From: an uncultured bacterium | GTDB lineage: Bacteria; Patescibacteriota; Minisyncoccia; Moranbacterales; GWC2-37-73 | NCBI GenBank assembly: GCA_903861715.1 | Contig: CAIOVI010000041.1 | Span: 1 to 43,234, forward strand | DNA length: 43,234 nucleotides | Direction of reading: 5' to 3' | Part shown: positions 23,725 through 32,254 of the stretch, in pieces | Numbering within the stretch: the first letter of the stretch is position 1 | How the letters are laid out: each line of letters starts with the position of its first letter | Position numbers and translations under genes: made by a program | The notes under the pieces: generated by a model | Told to the model about the DNA's origin: nothing | Databases searched by the model: none | What the model saw: the letters and a program-made list of their open reading frames with translations, nothing else

Positions 23725-25359
23725 TTATTTATTCAATTTATAAACAAAAATGCTATTAACTTCTGCGTAGGGATAATAGTTTTGGGCGCCCGCTTTACAA
23801 CTAACCATGTAAGTTGGACCTTCTTTATTTTCAGACAATTGGGGTTCAGCTGGAATTTCCTCGGAAGTAACCCCGTGCTTTTTCAAGACATAAGCCAAGG
23901 GCATATACACTACTCGGAAAGTCTTATCGCCACCAAAATAAATCGGCTGGCGCCCACCAGAGTTTGCCATCAGATACTGCGCCACAGGCTCAAGCTCCCC
24001 GATGGTCGTCGAATGAGATGAGCAAGTTCGATCTTTGGCCACCAATGGCAGTGCCTGATCCGCAATAGCCACACCATTGGTAAAAATTAATAGTAAAACA
24101 AGCAAAGTCAAAAGTCCCCGCATCTGCTGCTTTGAAAATTTCTCCTGAATAAATTCAACTAGCAACGCCAAAAGCACGAATGGCACAAAGAAAACCGGTG
24201 TCAGATATCTCAAATCATTAAATTTATCCATGCTCAAGGAAATCATAAGCAGAAAATTAATGGCGCAATAAAAAACAATCAGCCGCAAAAAGTATTGTTG
24301 ACTTTTCCCTTTCTCGTTTTTCGCCTTTTTAAACAAGAGGAAATAACCGAAAAATGAAAAGACCACCGCCAGTAGCATCACCAACCGGCTAAACACATCT
24401 TGAAAAAATTTCGAAGAATTTTTGGTTCTGACCTCAGCATAGGCTACAGGATTCAAAAAATCATAAATGCAATTACTGCTGCCATAGGAAGACAAATAAT
24501 AAGCGTTGGCTTCAACATGACAGTCTAAATCATTTTTGATGAGCGTAAACTTGCTTATTCCAGGACCATTGTCTCGCGAAGAAGAACTCAGCAAAATTTT
24601 AGTGTTACTAAAATTGCTTTTTAGCTCGCTGATGATTTGAGTGGTGTTTAAAACGCAGACTAGCAAAAAAACCAACATCCATTGGGGCCAAGCCTTGAAA
24701 CTCTTTTTCAAGGAAAACAGCATCACAAAAAAAGCAACTACCAAAAACAAAACCATTATAATCACGTGGAGTTGCACGCCCACGCCCACTGAAATTCCCA
24801 ACAAGCTTGCCCAGCGCCACTTCGCCTGCTCGTTTTTCTCCAAAAGTTTGTGCAGTGAAAACAAAAATAAAAGCACAAAAAAGGGAATCAAATTGGTGTT
24901 CCAAGCAAAACGCGAATACTGCACAAAATAGGAAGAGATGGCAAAAAGTCCCGCGACCCCCAATGAAGTTTCTCGTCTGAAATAAATTCGCAAAAACAAA
25001 TAGAGCAGCGGAATTGCCAGCACCCCAAACAACACATCTGGATAGGCCAATTTATCGGCATAATTGCCAAAAACTTTGCTTGAGATAATCTGAAAATAAT
25101 AATAAATTGGACCCAAATGAAAAGAATTTGTTTCCAAATGATCACCATCGCCAGAATAACTCATGTAGGCGCCCATCATTGGCCAAGGTTTTTCACCCTG
25201 CACAACTTGACTGACCAGAGTCGCGTCTCTGGCTTGATCATCCCTGAATTTAAGCCAACTGTGAAAATTATAGGTTCGCAAAAAAATACCTACCAAGATG
25301 ATTACAGTCAAAATCCAAATATGGGTTGGAACTTTTTTTAATTTTTTAGAAAAATTCAT
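23725..25359 (-). CDS. GT39/ArnT-like GT-C glycosyltransferase, paralogue 6
   Basis: A 544-residue array member: helix 1, then RTYNFHSWLKFRDDQARD (28-45), FHLGPIYYYFQIISSKVFGN, YPDVLFGVLAIPLLYLFLRIYF, and FAWNTNLIPFFVLLFLFSL. It carries the long loop of the paralogue 2/3 subgroup (MGAYMSYSGDGDH). The external cysteines CHVEANAYYL...CIYDFL are conserved, and the C-terminal domain ends with SCKAGAQNYYPYAEV. It starts 62 bases after the frameshifted ALG10-like gene and closes the operon that begins at the metallophosphoesterase. Confidence 0.82.
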   Translation of the reverse strand: MNFSKKLKKVPTHIWILTVIILVGIFLRTYNFHSWLKFRDDQARDATLVSQVVQGEKPWPMMGAYMSYSGDGDHLETNSFHLGPIYYYFQIISSKVFGNYADKLAYPDVLFGVLAIPLLYLFLRIYFRRETSLGVAGLFAISSYFVQYSRFAWNTNLIPFFVLLFLFSLHKLLEKNEQAKWRWASLLGISVGVGVQLHVIIMVLFLVVAFFVMLFSLKKSFKAWPQWMLVFLLVCVLNTTQIISELKSNFSNTKILLSSSSRDNGPGISKFTLIKNDLDCHVEANAYYLSSYGSSNCIYDFLNPVAYAEVRTKNSSKFFQDVFSRLVMLLAVVFSFFGYFLLFKKAKNEKGKSQQYFLRLIVFYCAINFLLMISLSMDKFNDLRYLTPVFFVPFVLLALLVEFIQEKFSKQQMRGLLTLLVLLLIFTNGVAIADQALPLVAKDRTCSSHSTTIGELEPVAQYLMANSGGRQPIYFGGDKTFRVVYMPLAYVLKKHGVTSEEIPAEPQLSENKEGPTYMVSCKAGAQNYYPYAEVNSIFVYKLNK

Positions 25360-25421
25360 ATAATTTTTTTAAATTAAATATATACCCGTTTAAAGACTTA
25401 GGCACTTATAGGAAATTAACC

Positions 25422-26637
25422 CTAAAACCCAAATCGAAAAAGCAGAATACTATAACCGATCGAGAAAAACAAAAAATAGAAAACCAGCAGATATTCTTTC
25501 TTTGGCTCAAATTCTTTCCTAAATAATAACACAAAAACCAATGGAATAATATAATATCGCTCATCAATAAACATCGATGGCACCAAACTCAAAACAACAA
25601 AAGCATAGAAAAGCGCCATTTTTTTCTCCAGCTTTATCTGAACAAGCGTCAAATATCCCAACAAGATTGCGCCTGCATAGGCCCAGACATATTTACTATA
25701 CGCCAAGCACAATAAATCATTTTTCAAAAATTTAGTCTTGAGAAAATTATATTCATGCAATTTTGGCGTAAAAAAAAACAAATGAAAGTGCTAGCACAAT
25801 TCCCACCCCAAGACTGAAAAACAAAAACTTTTTATTTTTGAAAGCAAGATAATTGCTACGAAAATTAAACAAAATTGTTGGCCAAAAAAGCAGGCCCGCC
25901 ACAACCAACAAAAAATAAAGATTGCCTCGATAAAGGCCAATCTGCTGCATTTCCTTGTCTCCAAAAGCAATGCCCTTGTTGAGCCACAAAAAAAATGCTC
26001 CGATCGCAAAAACCACCACGAATCCAACCGTTTGACGCAGGTGAATAAGCAGTTTTTTGCTTGAGAAAGTCCAATCGTTTTCTGCCAGATAAATATAAAC
26101 CCAAAAAAACAAAATCCAAACAATATTGGTTTGGCGCACTAGCAGTGAAATTAAAGAAAAAATGGCCGCTGACCAATAGCGTTTCTTCAAAGAAAAATAA
26201 AACGCCAGCAGCACCCAAAGCAATGAAAAAATATCGGTGTAAAGCAGTGGAAAATAAACGAAAGACAAAGGCAAGAAAATAAATTGGATCGTTTTCACCA
26301 GAGGATTTTCCGCCTTAAGCTGCCTTGCAATCAAGAAAAATATCCCAATGGAAAAAAGGGCCAGCCCTAAACTAAGCAGGCGCATGCCTTGAAGCGAAAC
26401 TGCCCCTGTCAATTTAGCGAAGCTTGCAATTGTGACATGGTATCCTGGAATAGTCGTCAAATCTGGCAAAATTTCAAATTTTCCATCCAAAAAACGATGA
26501 ATTTGACGGTTGTGCGTTCGCTCGTCAACATGGGTGCTTTTTTCGGAAAAAATAATGCCTAGCCAAATAGCCAGAGCTACGCCCAGCAGAAAAACAAACG
26601 CTTTGTTTTTTTCAATAAATGACTTCAGGTCAAACAT
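25422..26637 (-). pseudogene. ALG10-like membrane glycosyltransferase, frameshifted at a T9 run
   Basis: Two overlapping frames (26637-25753 and 25781-25422) together match the intact gene 36187-37413 from end to end. The first frame has VDER (37-40), LTTIPGYH (60-67), FPLLYTDIF (129-137) and RQTNIVW (168-174), the marks of the DIE2/ALG10 (GT59) family. It breaks after SFVFF at a run of nine Ts on the minus strand (25778-25770). One more T would give SFVFFFTPKLHEYN and join the second frame, whose end matches the paralogue (LVPSMFIDERYYIIPLVFVLL with LLPSFLVEQRYALVSFVLL). This could be a real mutation, phase variation, ribosomal slippage or a sequencing error. It lies inside the GT-C operon, 9 bases after paralogue 7. 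Confidence 0.8.
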
Positions 26638-26646
26638 GCAATTTTA

Positions 26647-28395
26647 CTATTTCTTGATAAAAATATTAGCCACATCTTTCCAATAAATTCGATCTTCACT
26701 ATCTTTTGATTTCTTGAATTTAAAATCAGCTGAGACTACTCGATTAGTAAAATTTATTTCATAAACCGTCAATTGTCCAAATTGCTGCGAAGCAATTACA
26801 GCGACATCCCTGCCATATTTTGCATAAACATCATCCAAGCCGTTTTTGGCTGGCGTGATTGCAAAAAATTGCGCCTTGGGATTTTGATCAATTCGCATAG
26901 TGACAAAATTCAAATTTTTGTCTTTTTTCTCCAAAAGCAGAAAATCTATTGGTCTGACATGTTCTGGTTTGACATAATAATAAAGCGTCCAACCTTCTTT
27001 ACGACGACCGTACATCCAATCAGTGACTCCCTGCAACTGACTAAGCGTCACCCCATCCTTGGCCTTTAAAATCAAGGTTCTTTTTACCTCAAGCGCTTTC
27101 TTTTGCGAACTGGCTTGTTCCTTGAACCAAGCATAAGTGCCGTGACTATTCCAAGCAACAATCCCCACTGTGAACAAAATTGCCAACGCAATTGCTTGCT
27201 CTTTTTTGAGCTTTTCTTCAAAAAATTCAAAAGCGAGTCCCAAAAAAATAAACGGGATAGCAAAAACCACAATGAAAAATCTTGGCCTGAGTTGAAAAGC
27301 AACTGGAATCGTCAAAATTGAAAACACCCCGACCCAAATGAGCAGCATTGCCAAAAAATCACGTTGCAAAAGATTGGTCTTTTTGCGCAGCCCTCTGACA
27401 GACAAGCTCAAACCAGCCAGCAAGACCAGCCCAGTGACCAAAAGAGCAGGCACTTCTTTTTTAATGCTACTGCCATAGCATTGCGAAGTGGTAACCAAAC
27501 AATAATATTTGGCATTTTCTTTGACATCCTTGAAAATTTTCTCCCCGAAAGAATCCTTGCTTGGTTTGGAACCCATCGCTTCAAAAAAATTATGAGTGTT
27601 CTCCCCTTTTTTGAAAACATCACTTATGATAACTGGGGTATAAAGAAAAAGAAAAACTGCCAAGGCAATTGCCGCATACCCTGCCATTTTTTTCAGCATC
27701 TCTCGCTGCAACAAGGTTTTGATTTTAGCCAGCTTCCAAAGTTGATGATGAAAACCAATCAAAAGACCAGACGCTCCAAGCAACGTGAAAAAACCAAAAA
27801 AATGAAGTTGCGAACCAATGGTAGCAGCAAAAGCCCAGAGCGCTATCCACCAACGACGCTTTTTTTCATTTGGTTCATTGAGCATCCTGAGCAGACCATA
27901 AAAACTCAGTAGCAGAAAAAATTGCAAAGCATTTGGATTCCAAGAAAAACGTGAATATTGAATAATGATGAATGAAAACGCATACATGGTGGCGATGAGC
28001 AAAGAATTTAACCTTGAAAAATAAAGTTTGGCCAAAAAGAAAAGCATTGGAATAGCCAGGATCCCAAAGAAAAGATCAGGATACGCCAAAACATAAGGCT
28101 CTGTTGAATTGAAAAGTTTTCCCGCCACATATTCAAAATAATAAAAAGCTGGTCCCAAGCGCAAAAAGCCGTGCTTGAGTTTCACAGCGCCGGCCCTGGC
28201 TCCCAACAGTGGCAGATATTGCGGACCTTCATTGATGGATTTGCTCATCAAAATTGCATCTCGCGATTGATCCATTTTGAAATAAAGCCAATCATCAAAT
28301 TTGTAAGTGCGCACAAAGACTCCCCCTGCAATAACAACCAGCAGCACCAACGAAACCCAGTTCTTTTTGGCCCAAGTTAAAATCGGATTATTCAT
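26647..28395 (-). CDS. GT39/ArnT-like GT-C glycosyltransferase, paralogue 7 (most divergent)
   Basis: A 582-residue array member, the longest. RTYKFDDWLYFKMDQSRD (29-46) is recognisable but diverged, followed by LLGARAGAVKLKHGFLRLGP, FYYFEYVAGKLFNSTEP and RFSWNPNALQFFLLLSFYGLL. The C-terminal external domain is about 180 residues, larger than in the others. It starts 1 base after the stop of the metallophosphoesterase, so the two are translationally coupled. It is the first glycosyltransferase in the 29302-23725 operon. Confidence 0.8.
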   Translation of the reverse strand: MNNPILTWAKKNWVSLVLLVVIAGGVFVRTYKFDDWLYFKMDQSRDAILMSKSINEGPQYLPLLGARAGAVKLKHGFLRLGPAFYYFEYVAGKLFNSTEPYVLAYPDLFFGILAIPMLFFLAKLYFSRLNSLLIATMYAFSFIIIQYSRFSWNPNALQFFLLLSFYGLLRMLNEPNEKKRRWWIALWAFAATIGSQLHFFGFFTLLGASGLLIGFHHQLWKLAKIKTLLQREMLKKMAGYAAIALAVFLFLYTPVIISDVFKKGENTHNFFEAMGSKPSKDSFGEKIFKDVKENAKYYCLVTTSQCYGSSIKKEVPALLVTGLVLLAGLSLSVRGLRKKTNLLQRDFLAMLLIWVGVFSILTIPVAFQLRPRFFIVVFAIPFIFLGLAFEFFEEKLKKEQAIALAILFTVGIVAWNSHGTYAWFKEQASSQKKALEVKRTLILKAKDGVTLSQLQGVTDWMYGRRKEGWTLYYYVKPEHVRPIDFLLLEKKDKNLNFVTMRIDQNPKAQFFAITPAKNGLDDVYAKYGRDVAVIASQQFGQLTVYEINFTNRVVSADFKFKKSKDSEDRIYWKDVANIFIKK

Positions 28396-28396
28396 A

Positions 28397-29302
28397 TTAT
28401 TTTGTGTAAAGATATTGAACTGACATTTTATTTAAATCAATTATACCATAGCCACCTAGCTCATTTTCTCTCGTCAATGCGCTCTCACCGAAAAAATTCA
28501 GACCGTCAAATTGCTTGTTCCATTTCACGTGAAAATGTCCAGAAAGCACCAAGCCAATATTACCGCTATCGTGCAAAATCTTTTCAAGTTCCGTGTCCTG
28601 GGAAAGCACCCGTGCCTCTTGAGTCACTGGAAAAATCGGCACATGCATCGCCACCACGACTTTTTTGTCAGTCGCAAGGGTGTCCTTAAGCCAAGCAAAT
28701 TGCGCAGCATCAATACTCTTAGCTTCATAAGCTTGGACACTGTCGTCTAAAACAACTACGCGCGTCTGGCCAAAATCTTTAGCATAGTAAAAATTATTTC
28801 CAACCAAACCAAGTTTGCGCATCGAAGCGTCACTGTCATGATTGCCTTTCACCCAAAGTACCTGCATGTTTTTTCGATAGGCAATTTTGGCAAGTTCTTC
28901 ACTGTAACCCTCATCACCAGAATTCACGTTGTCCCCAGTAGCCAAAACTGTGGTGATGCCCTGGAAACGAAGTTCATCAAAAACTTTTGGCAAATACTCC
29001 GAATAGCTCTTCGGAAATAAAGTTCCACTTTCCACGGTTCTGCGCTTGAACCTGTCAGCGTGAATGTCAGTCACCCAACCAAGCTTGGTCGGCTTGCTTT
29101 GATCATAGCCATGGGCAAAATCACTAAAGCGAAGCCAATCATGCTGAACCTCAATTGAAATTGCAGAAGTTGTCTTGTCATAAGCATCGAGGAACCTGTT
29201 CTTGAAAGAATTCTTACCCTTGATTGAAAAGACCAACAACAAAGCAACCAACAAGATGCCAGCAAGCGAAATCAGCAGTTTCTGCTTTTTAGATAAAACC
29301 AT
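28397..29302 (-). CDS. Membrane-anchored calcineurin-like metallophosphoesterase
   Basis: A 301-residue protein with one N-terminal membrane anchor (about residues 8-27) and an external phosphoesterase domain. The metal and catalytic motifs are complete and in order: TDIHAD (78-83), GDN (123-125), GNHD (153-156), AMH (218-220) and GHFH (255-258), the calcineurin/purple-phosphatase pattern with two metals. A promoter with a palindromic spacer precedes it. Heading a GT-C operon, it could free polyprenyl phosphate or remove a phosphate from the glycan outside the cell; that is inference. A nuclease or nucleotide phosphatase is also possible. Confidence 0.88.
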   Translation of the reverse strand: MVLSKKQKLLISLAGILLVALLLVFSIKGKNSFKNRFLDAYDKTTSAISIEVQHDWLRFSDFAHGYDQSKPTKLGWVTDIHADRFKRRTVESGTLFPKSYSEYLPKVFDELRFQGITTVLATGDNVNSGDEGYSEELAKIAYRKNMQVLWVKGNHDSDASMRKLGLVGNNFYYAKDFGQTRVVVLDDSVQAYEAKSIDAAQFAWLKDTLATDKKVVVAMHVPIFPVTQEARVLSQDTELEKILHDSGNIGLVLSGHFHVKWNKQFDGLNFFGESALTRENELGGYGIIDLNKMSVQYLYTK

Positions 29303-29360
29303 TATTTTTTACTTTAGATTTAAACTTAGGCCACTTTTGCCAAGTGTTTCAATGCCTTTC

Positions 29361-29389
29361 ATTATAGCCCCCAAAGGGCTTTTTGAAAA
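29361..29389 (-). promoter_or_regulatory. Promoter of the metallophosphoesterase-GT-C operon
   Basis: On the minus strand TTTTCA, 17 bases, TATAAT. The spacer holds AGCCC-TTTGG-GGGCT, a 5-base inverted repeat between the two boxes that could be an operator. Start of transcription is predicted near 29354, about 50 bases before the ATG. Confidence 0.6.
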
Positions 29390-29413
29390 GACCTGCAACA
29401 AATTCTCGACTTG

Positions 29414-29443
29414 TTTACAAAAGAATCATTTTAGAAGTATAAT
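29414..29443 (+). promoter_or_regulatory. Divergent promoter for the GT-C gene at 29517
   Basis: TTTACA, 18 bases, TATAAT. Transcription should begin near 29450, leaving a leader of about 65 bases with no obvious Shine-Dalgarno. Confidence 0.6.
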
Positions 29444-29516
29444 ACCTGATATAAAGAGGCCAAGATTTTTTAATTATTGCTTGAGTTTTAATTTAACTTA
29501 CCTATCCATCAAAATT

Positions 29517-31355
29517 ATGAAAGCAAAAATAATCACTATCGCAATCTTTGCGACTATTATATTGTCGAGCTTTTATTTCGGCTATGAACGACTGACCAAT
29601 TTTTCTGGGGTTGATGAACCCTATTGGTCATATGGCCGAGTGCCAAACTTCTGGAATGCCATCAAAACTCACCAATGGAAAAAAACCAACATCTGCGACA
29701 AGCCTGGCATTCCCTTGGCGGCAATTTCCGGCGCAGGCCTGCCTTTCATTAATGGCAATTTGAAAAGTCTGAAGAGTCTACGCTTTGATCCCAAGACTCC
29801 CGAACAGGTTACCCAAATCCGCGATGCCTATTTCCGTTTGCGGCTGCCAGTTTTTCTTTTCACTTTGCTAAGTTTGCCTCTTTTTTATTTTCTGATCAAA
29901 AAATTGCTCGGGCAGCAAACAGCTAAGTTTGCCACCATTTTCATTGGCTTTTCGCCAGTGCTGCTGGGAATTTCCCTGATCATCAACTCTGATGCCATGC
30001 TTTGGATTTTGACAGCCCTTTCCACGCTGAGTCTTTTTGTTTTTTTCAAAAACGACCAGCGAAAATATCTGCTCCTCTCTGGTTTTTTTCTCGGCCTTTC
30101 CGTCATCACCAAATATGTGGCCAATGTGCTTTTTGTTTATTTCTTTTTGGTTTTTCTTTTGGAATATATTCTTTGGGCCCACCAAGCAATGGAAATTCAA
30201 AAATATCTCAAACTTGCCCTGAAAAATTATCTGCTGCTTTTTGTCACCGCTATGCTTACGGCTTTTGTTTTTTTTCCAGCCACCTGGGTCAAACTAAGTG
30301 TTCTCTATAACGCAACCTTGGGCAACAAAGTTTTTTCTTCAACCCTGCCGCTTTTCCTTGGCATTATTGTAATTTTGGCCATTGATATTCTGGCTTTCAA
30401 AGCAAAACTATCCAATTTTATTTTTGGTTTTTTTGTGAAAAATCGAAATCTTTGGGTCAAAATCACTGCCGGCGCTTTTCTGATTTTAACGGTTTTTGTT
30501 TTTTTGCATGTTTATGGGGGTCTGAAAATATATGACTTGCAGGCCATCATTTCCTCCCCCAAGGGCATTGGCTCTGGTAGCACACCTTACAGATATTTAG
30601 GGGCACTTTCAGGAGACCTTTACAGTTTGGTGTTTAGTCTTTCTCCCCTGGTTCTTGTTTTTTTGCTCCTTTCAATTGGCAACCTTTTCCGCAAAAACAA
30701 ACTCGAGCGCAATAGCATCACAGTCGTTTATATTGTGATTTTCATTTTTATTTTCTATTTAGGTTCCGCCGTCAATGAGGTGGTTAACACCGTGCGCTAT
30801 CAGATCATGGTTTATCCTTTGGCTTTCGTTTTGGCTGCTATTGGAATTTCACAAGTTTTTGAAATTGAAAAAATCAAAAAATTTGTTCCGGTTGAAGCTG
30901 CCTACGTCGCCTCGATTTTGATCTTATTGGTCAGTCTTTTCTTGGTCAGACCAAATTTCTTGGCCTACGCCTCAGAAATTTTGCCCAATAATTTCATCGT
31001 CAACCTCAAAGGCATGGGCGAAGGGAGCTTTGAGGCCGCCACCTATCTCAACAGTTTGACTGGTGCCCACGAGCTGACCATTTGGTCAGACAAGGGCGCC
31101 GTTTGTGAAGTTTTTGTCGGCAAGTGTTTTATTGATTTCAAAAAACCAACTTTTGCTGAAAACAAATTCGATTATTTTGTTGTTTCCACTGATCGAAAAT
31201 CAAGAACCTTGAAACTTTCTGGCGGAGTCAATGAGGTGGCAAATTTCAAAAAGGCTTATGCCACCCAAAATCCAGCCCATGATATCATCATCGATCAAAA
31301 CCCAAACAATTTTGTCAAAGTGATTAAAGGAGCAGCTATTTTGGTTCAACAGTAA
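29517..31355 (+). CDS. GT-C (PMT/GT39-like) glycosyltransferase
   Basis: A 612-residue polytopic enzyme, unrelated in detail to the seven-member array. The external loop after helix 1 has GVDEPYWSYGRVPNFW (31-46), with the adjacent acidic pair expected for polyprenyl-phosphate-sugar transferases of the GT39/GT83 type. Other motifs are LPLFYFLIKKLLG, FSPVLLGISLIINSDAML, and FFLGLSVITKYVANVLFVYF, as in PMT proteins. The C-terminal about 140 residues are external. The open frame goes on upstream to 29202, but it crosses the promoter and the opposite gene, so I use MKAKIITIAIFATIIL at 29517. A GtrA-like flippase follows 117 bases downstream. Confidence 0.8.
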   Translation: MKAKIITIAIFATIILSSFYFGYERLTNFSGVDEPYWSYGRVPNFWNAIKTHQWKKTNICDKPGIPLAAISGAGLPFINGNLKSLKSLRFDPKTPEQVTQIRDAYFRLRLPVFLFTLLSLPLFYFLIKKLLGQQTAKFATIFIGFSPVLLGISLIINSDAMLWILTALSTLSLFVFFKNDQRKYLLLSGFFLGLSVITKYVANVLFVYFFLVFLLEYILWAHQAMEIQKYLKLALKNYLLLFVTAMLTAFVFFPATWVKLSVLYNATLGNKVFSSTLPLFLGIIVILAIDILAFKAKLSNFIFGFFVKNRNLWVKITAGAFLILTVFVFLHVYGGLKIYDLQAIISSPKGIGSGSTPYRYLGALSGDLYSLVFSLSPLVLVFLLLSIGNLFRKNKLERNSITVVYIVIFIFIFYLGSAVNEVVNTVRYQIMVYPLAFVLAAIGISQVFEIEKIKKFVPVEAAYVASILILLVSLFLVRPNFLAYASEILPNNFIVNLKGMGEGSFEAATYLNSLTGAHELTIWSDKGAVCEVFVGKCFIDFKKPTFAENKFDYFVVSTDRKSRTLKLSGGVNEVANFKKAYATQNPAHDIIIDQNPNNFVKVIKGAAILVQQ

Positions 31356-31374
31356 TTTAACCTAGCTAAATATT

Positions 31375-31411
31375 TTAGGGCTTATACATTTGATCGAAAA
31401 ATTACTTATAC
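31375..31411. repeat. TIR element family 1, left end only
   Basis: TTAGGGCTTATACATTTG and then ATCGAAAAATTACTTA match the left 34 bases of the copy at 6459. The rest is missing; the sequence passes directly into the short family 2 element, so the two are fused at ACTTATA. Confidence 0.65.
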
Positions 31412-31456
31412 CAAATCAACGTCTGTCTACCATTAATTAAGTTAATTCCGTATTAC
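31407..31456. repeat. TIR element family 2, short copy without hairpin
   Basis: CTTATACCAAATCAAC at the left and AAGTTAATTCCGTATTAC at the right match the ends of 13820-13930, including TCTACCATTAATTAAG, but the internal hairpin block of about 58 bases is absent. Confidence 0.7.
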
Positions 31457-31472
31457 AATAACTTTATCTACT

Positions 31473-31943
31473 ATGATTTTAGCAAACATCGTTAACAAAA
31501 TTTTTGATTTTTTTCTGCCCAAAAAAACACCACCCAGTGTTCGTCAATTTTTGAACTACTTGATTTGCGGCGGAGTTGCTACGCTGGCAGACATGAGCGT
31601 GCTTTTTGTTTTCACCAAAGTTCTGCATCTCAACTATCTGCTCGCAGCCGCCGTTGGCTTCGTGATAGGCGTCACCACAAATTATGCCCTCAACACTGCC
31701 CTGGTCTTCAAGAGTCAAGGCAAGGTCAAAAAGGAACTTTCACTTTTTGCCTTGATTGGCATTGGCGGCTTGCTTTGGACAGAACTCATCCTGTGGCTTT
31801 TGGTCAAAAAATTTGGAATCTATTTGATGATCGCCAAAGCCATTGCGGTCATCCTGGTTTTGTTTTGGAACTTTTTCATGCGCAAAAGATTTGTTTTTTC
31901 TTCTCAACCAAATTTGGAAGACTTGGAAAAAAGTCTGCAATAA
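31473..31943 (+). CDS. GtrA-family membrane protein (putative lipid-linked sugar flippase)
   Basis: A 156-residue protein of the GtrA/DPMS family with four membrane helices. The first half has RQFLNYLICGGVATLADMSV, then FVIGVTTNYALNTALVF, and a late VLFWNFFMRKRFVF. These match the family pattern of F..VG......NF...R..VF. GtrA proteins are thought to flip polyprenyl-phosphate-glucose to the outer face. Together with the GtrB-like genes at 13928 and 34936 and the GT-C enzymes it would complete a GtrA/GtrB/GT-C system. It lies between a GT-C gene and a pair of terminators. Confidence 0.9.
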   Translation: MILANIVNKIFDFFLPKKTPPSVRQFLNYLICGGVATLADMSVLFVFTKVLHLNYLLAAAVGFVIGVTTNYALNTALVFKSQGKVKKELSLFALIGIGGLLWTELILWLLVKKFGIYLMIAKAIAVILVLFWNFFMRKRFVFSSQPNLEDLEKSLQ

Positions 31944-31962
31944 TCTTTTCACACTATCAATC

Positions 31963-31993
31963 AAAAAACACCAGTCAAAAACTGGTGTTTTAA
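31963..31993. terminator. Terminator after the GtrA-like gene
   Basis: AAAAAACACCAGT, loop CAAAA, ACTGGTGTTTTAA. A perfect GC-containing stem flanked by A- and T-runs, 20 bases after the stop. Confidence 0.8.
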
Positions 31994-32049
31994 TCAATTC
32001 AGTGTCACGTAACTTGCTACGTAACAAAAAAATTCTACCACAACCAAAC

Positions 32050-32083
32050 AACATTCTCACATTCTCAAGAATGTGAGAATGTT
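32050..32083. repeat. Perfect 15-bp inverted repeat
   Basis: AACATTCTCACATTC pairs exactly with GAATGTGAGAATGTT around a TCAA loop. It lies between two terminators in a convergent gap (31944-32254) that otherwise shows no gene. It is not flanked by a T-run, so it is not a terminator. It could be a protein-binding palindrome or a small RNA hairpin. Confidence 0.75.
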
Positions 32084-32204
32084 ATGAAGATACCCACAGA
32101 AGGTCCAGTAAACTAGGGCTAATAATTGATATGCTAAATCCCGCATATGCCAGGATTAACATATTGTCATTTTAAAAAATATAAACAGTAGCTGAGACAA
32201 AACA

Positions 32205-32232
32205 AAAAACACCAGCCGAAAGCTGGTGTTTT
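32205..32232. terminator. Terminator for the minus-strand operon ending at 32255
   Basis: AAAAAACACCAGC, loop CGAAA, GCTGGTGTTTTT. It resembles the terminator at 31963, with one compensated closing pair (T-A to C-G), and works in either direction. Confidence 0.8.
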
Positions 32233-32254
32233 TGATGATTTTAACTTTGGAAAA

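Noticed and set aside
28397-29302. HDWLRF in the phosphoesterase matching the GT-C loop motif FHDWLRF
   Set aside because: It is only six residues in a different fold and context; coincidence is the simplest reading.
29202-29516. 105 extra N-terminal residues on the GT-C gene at 29517
   Set aside because: The extension overlaps the opposite gene and both divergent promoters, and contains no family sequence.
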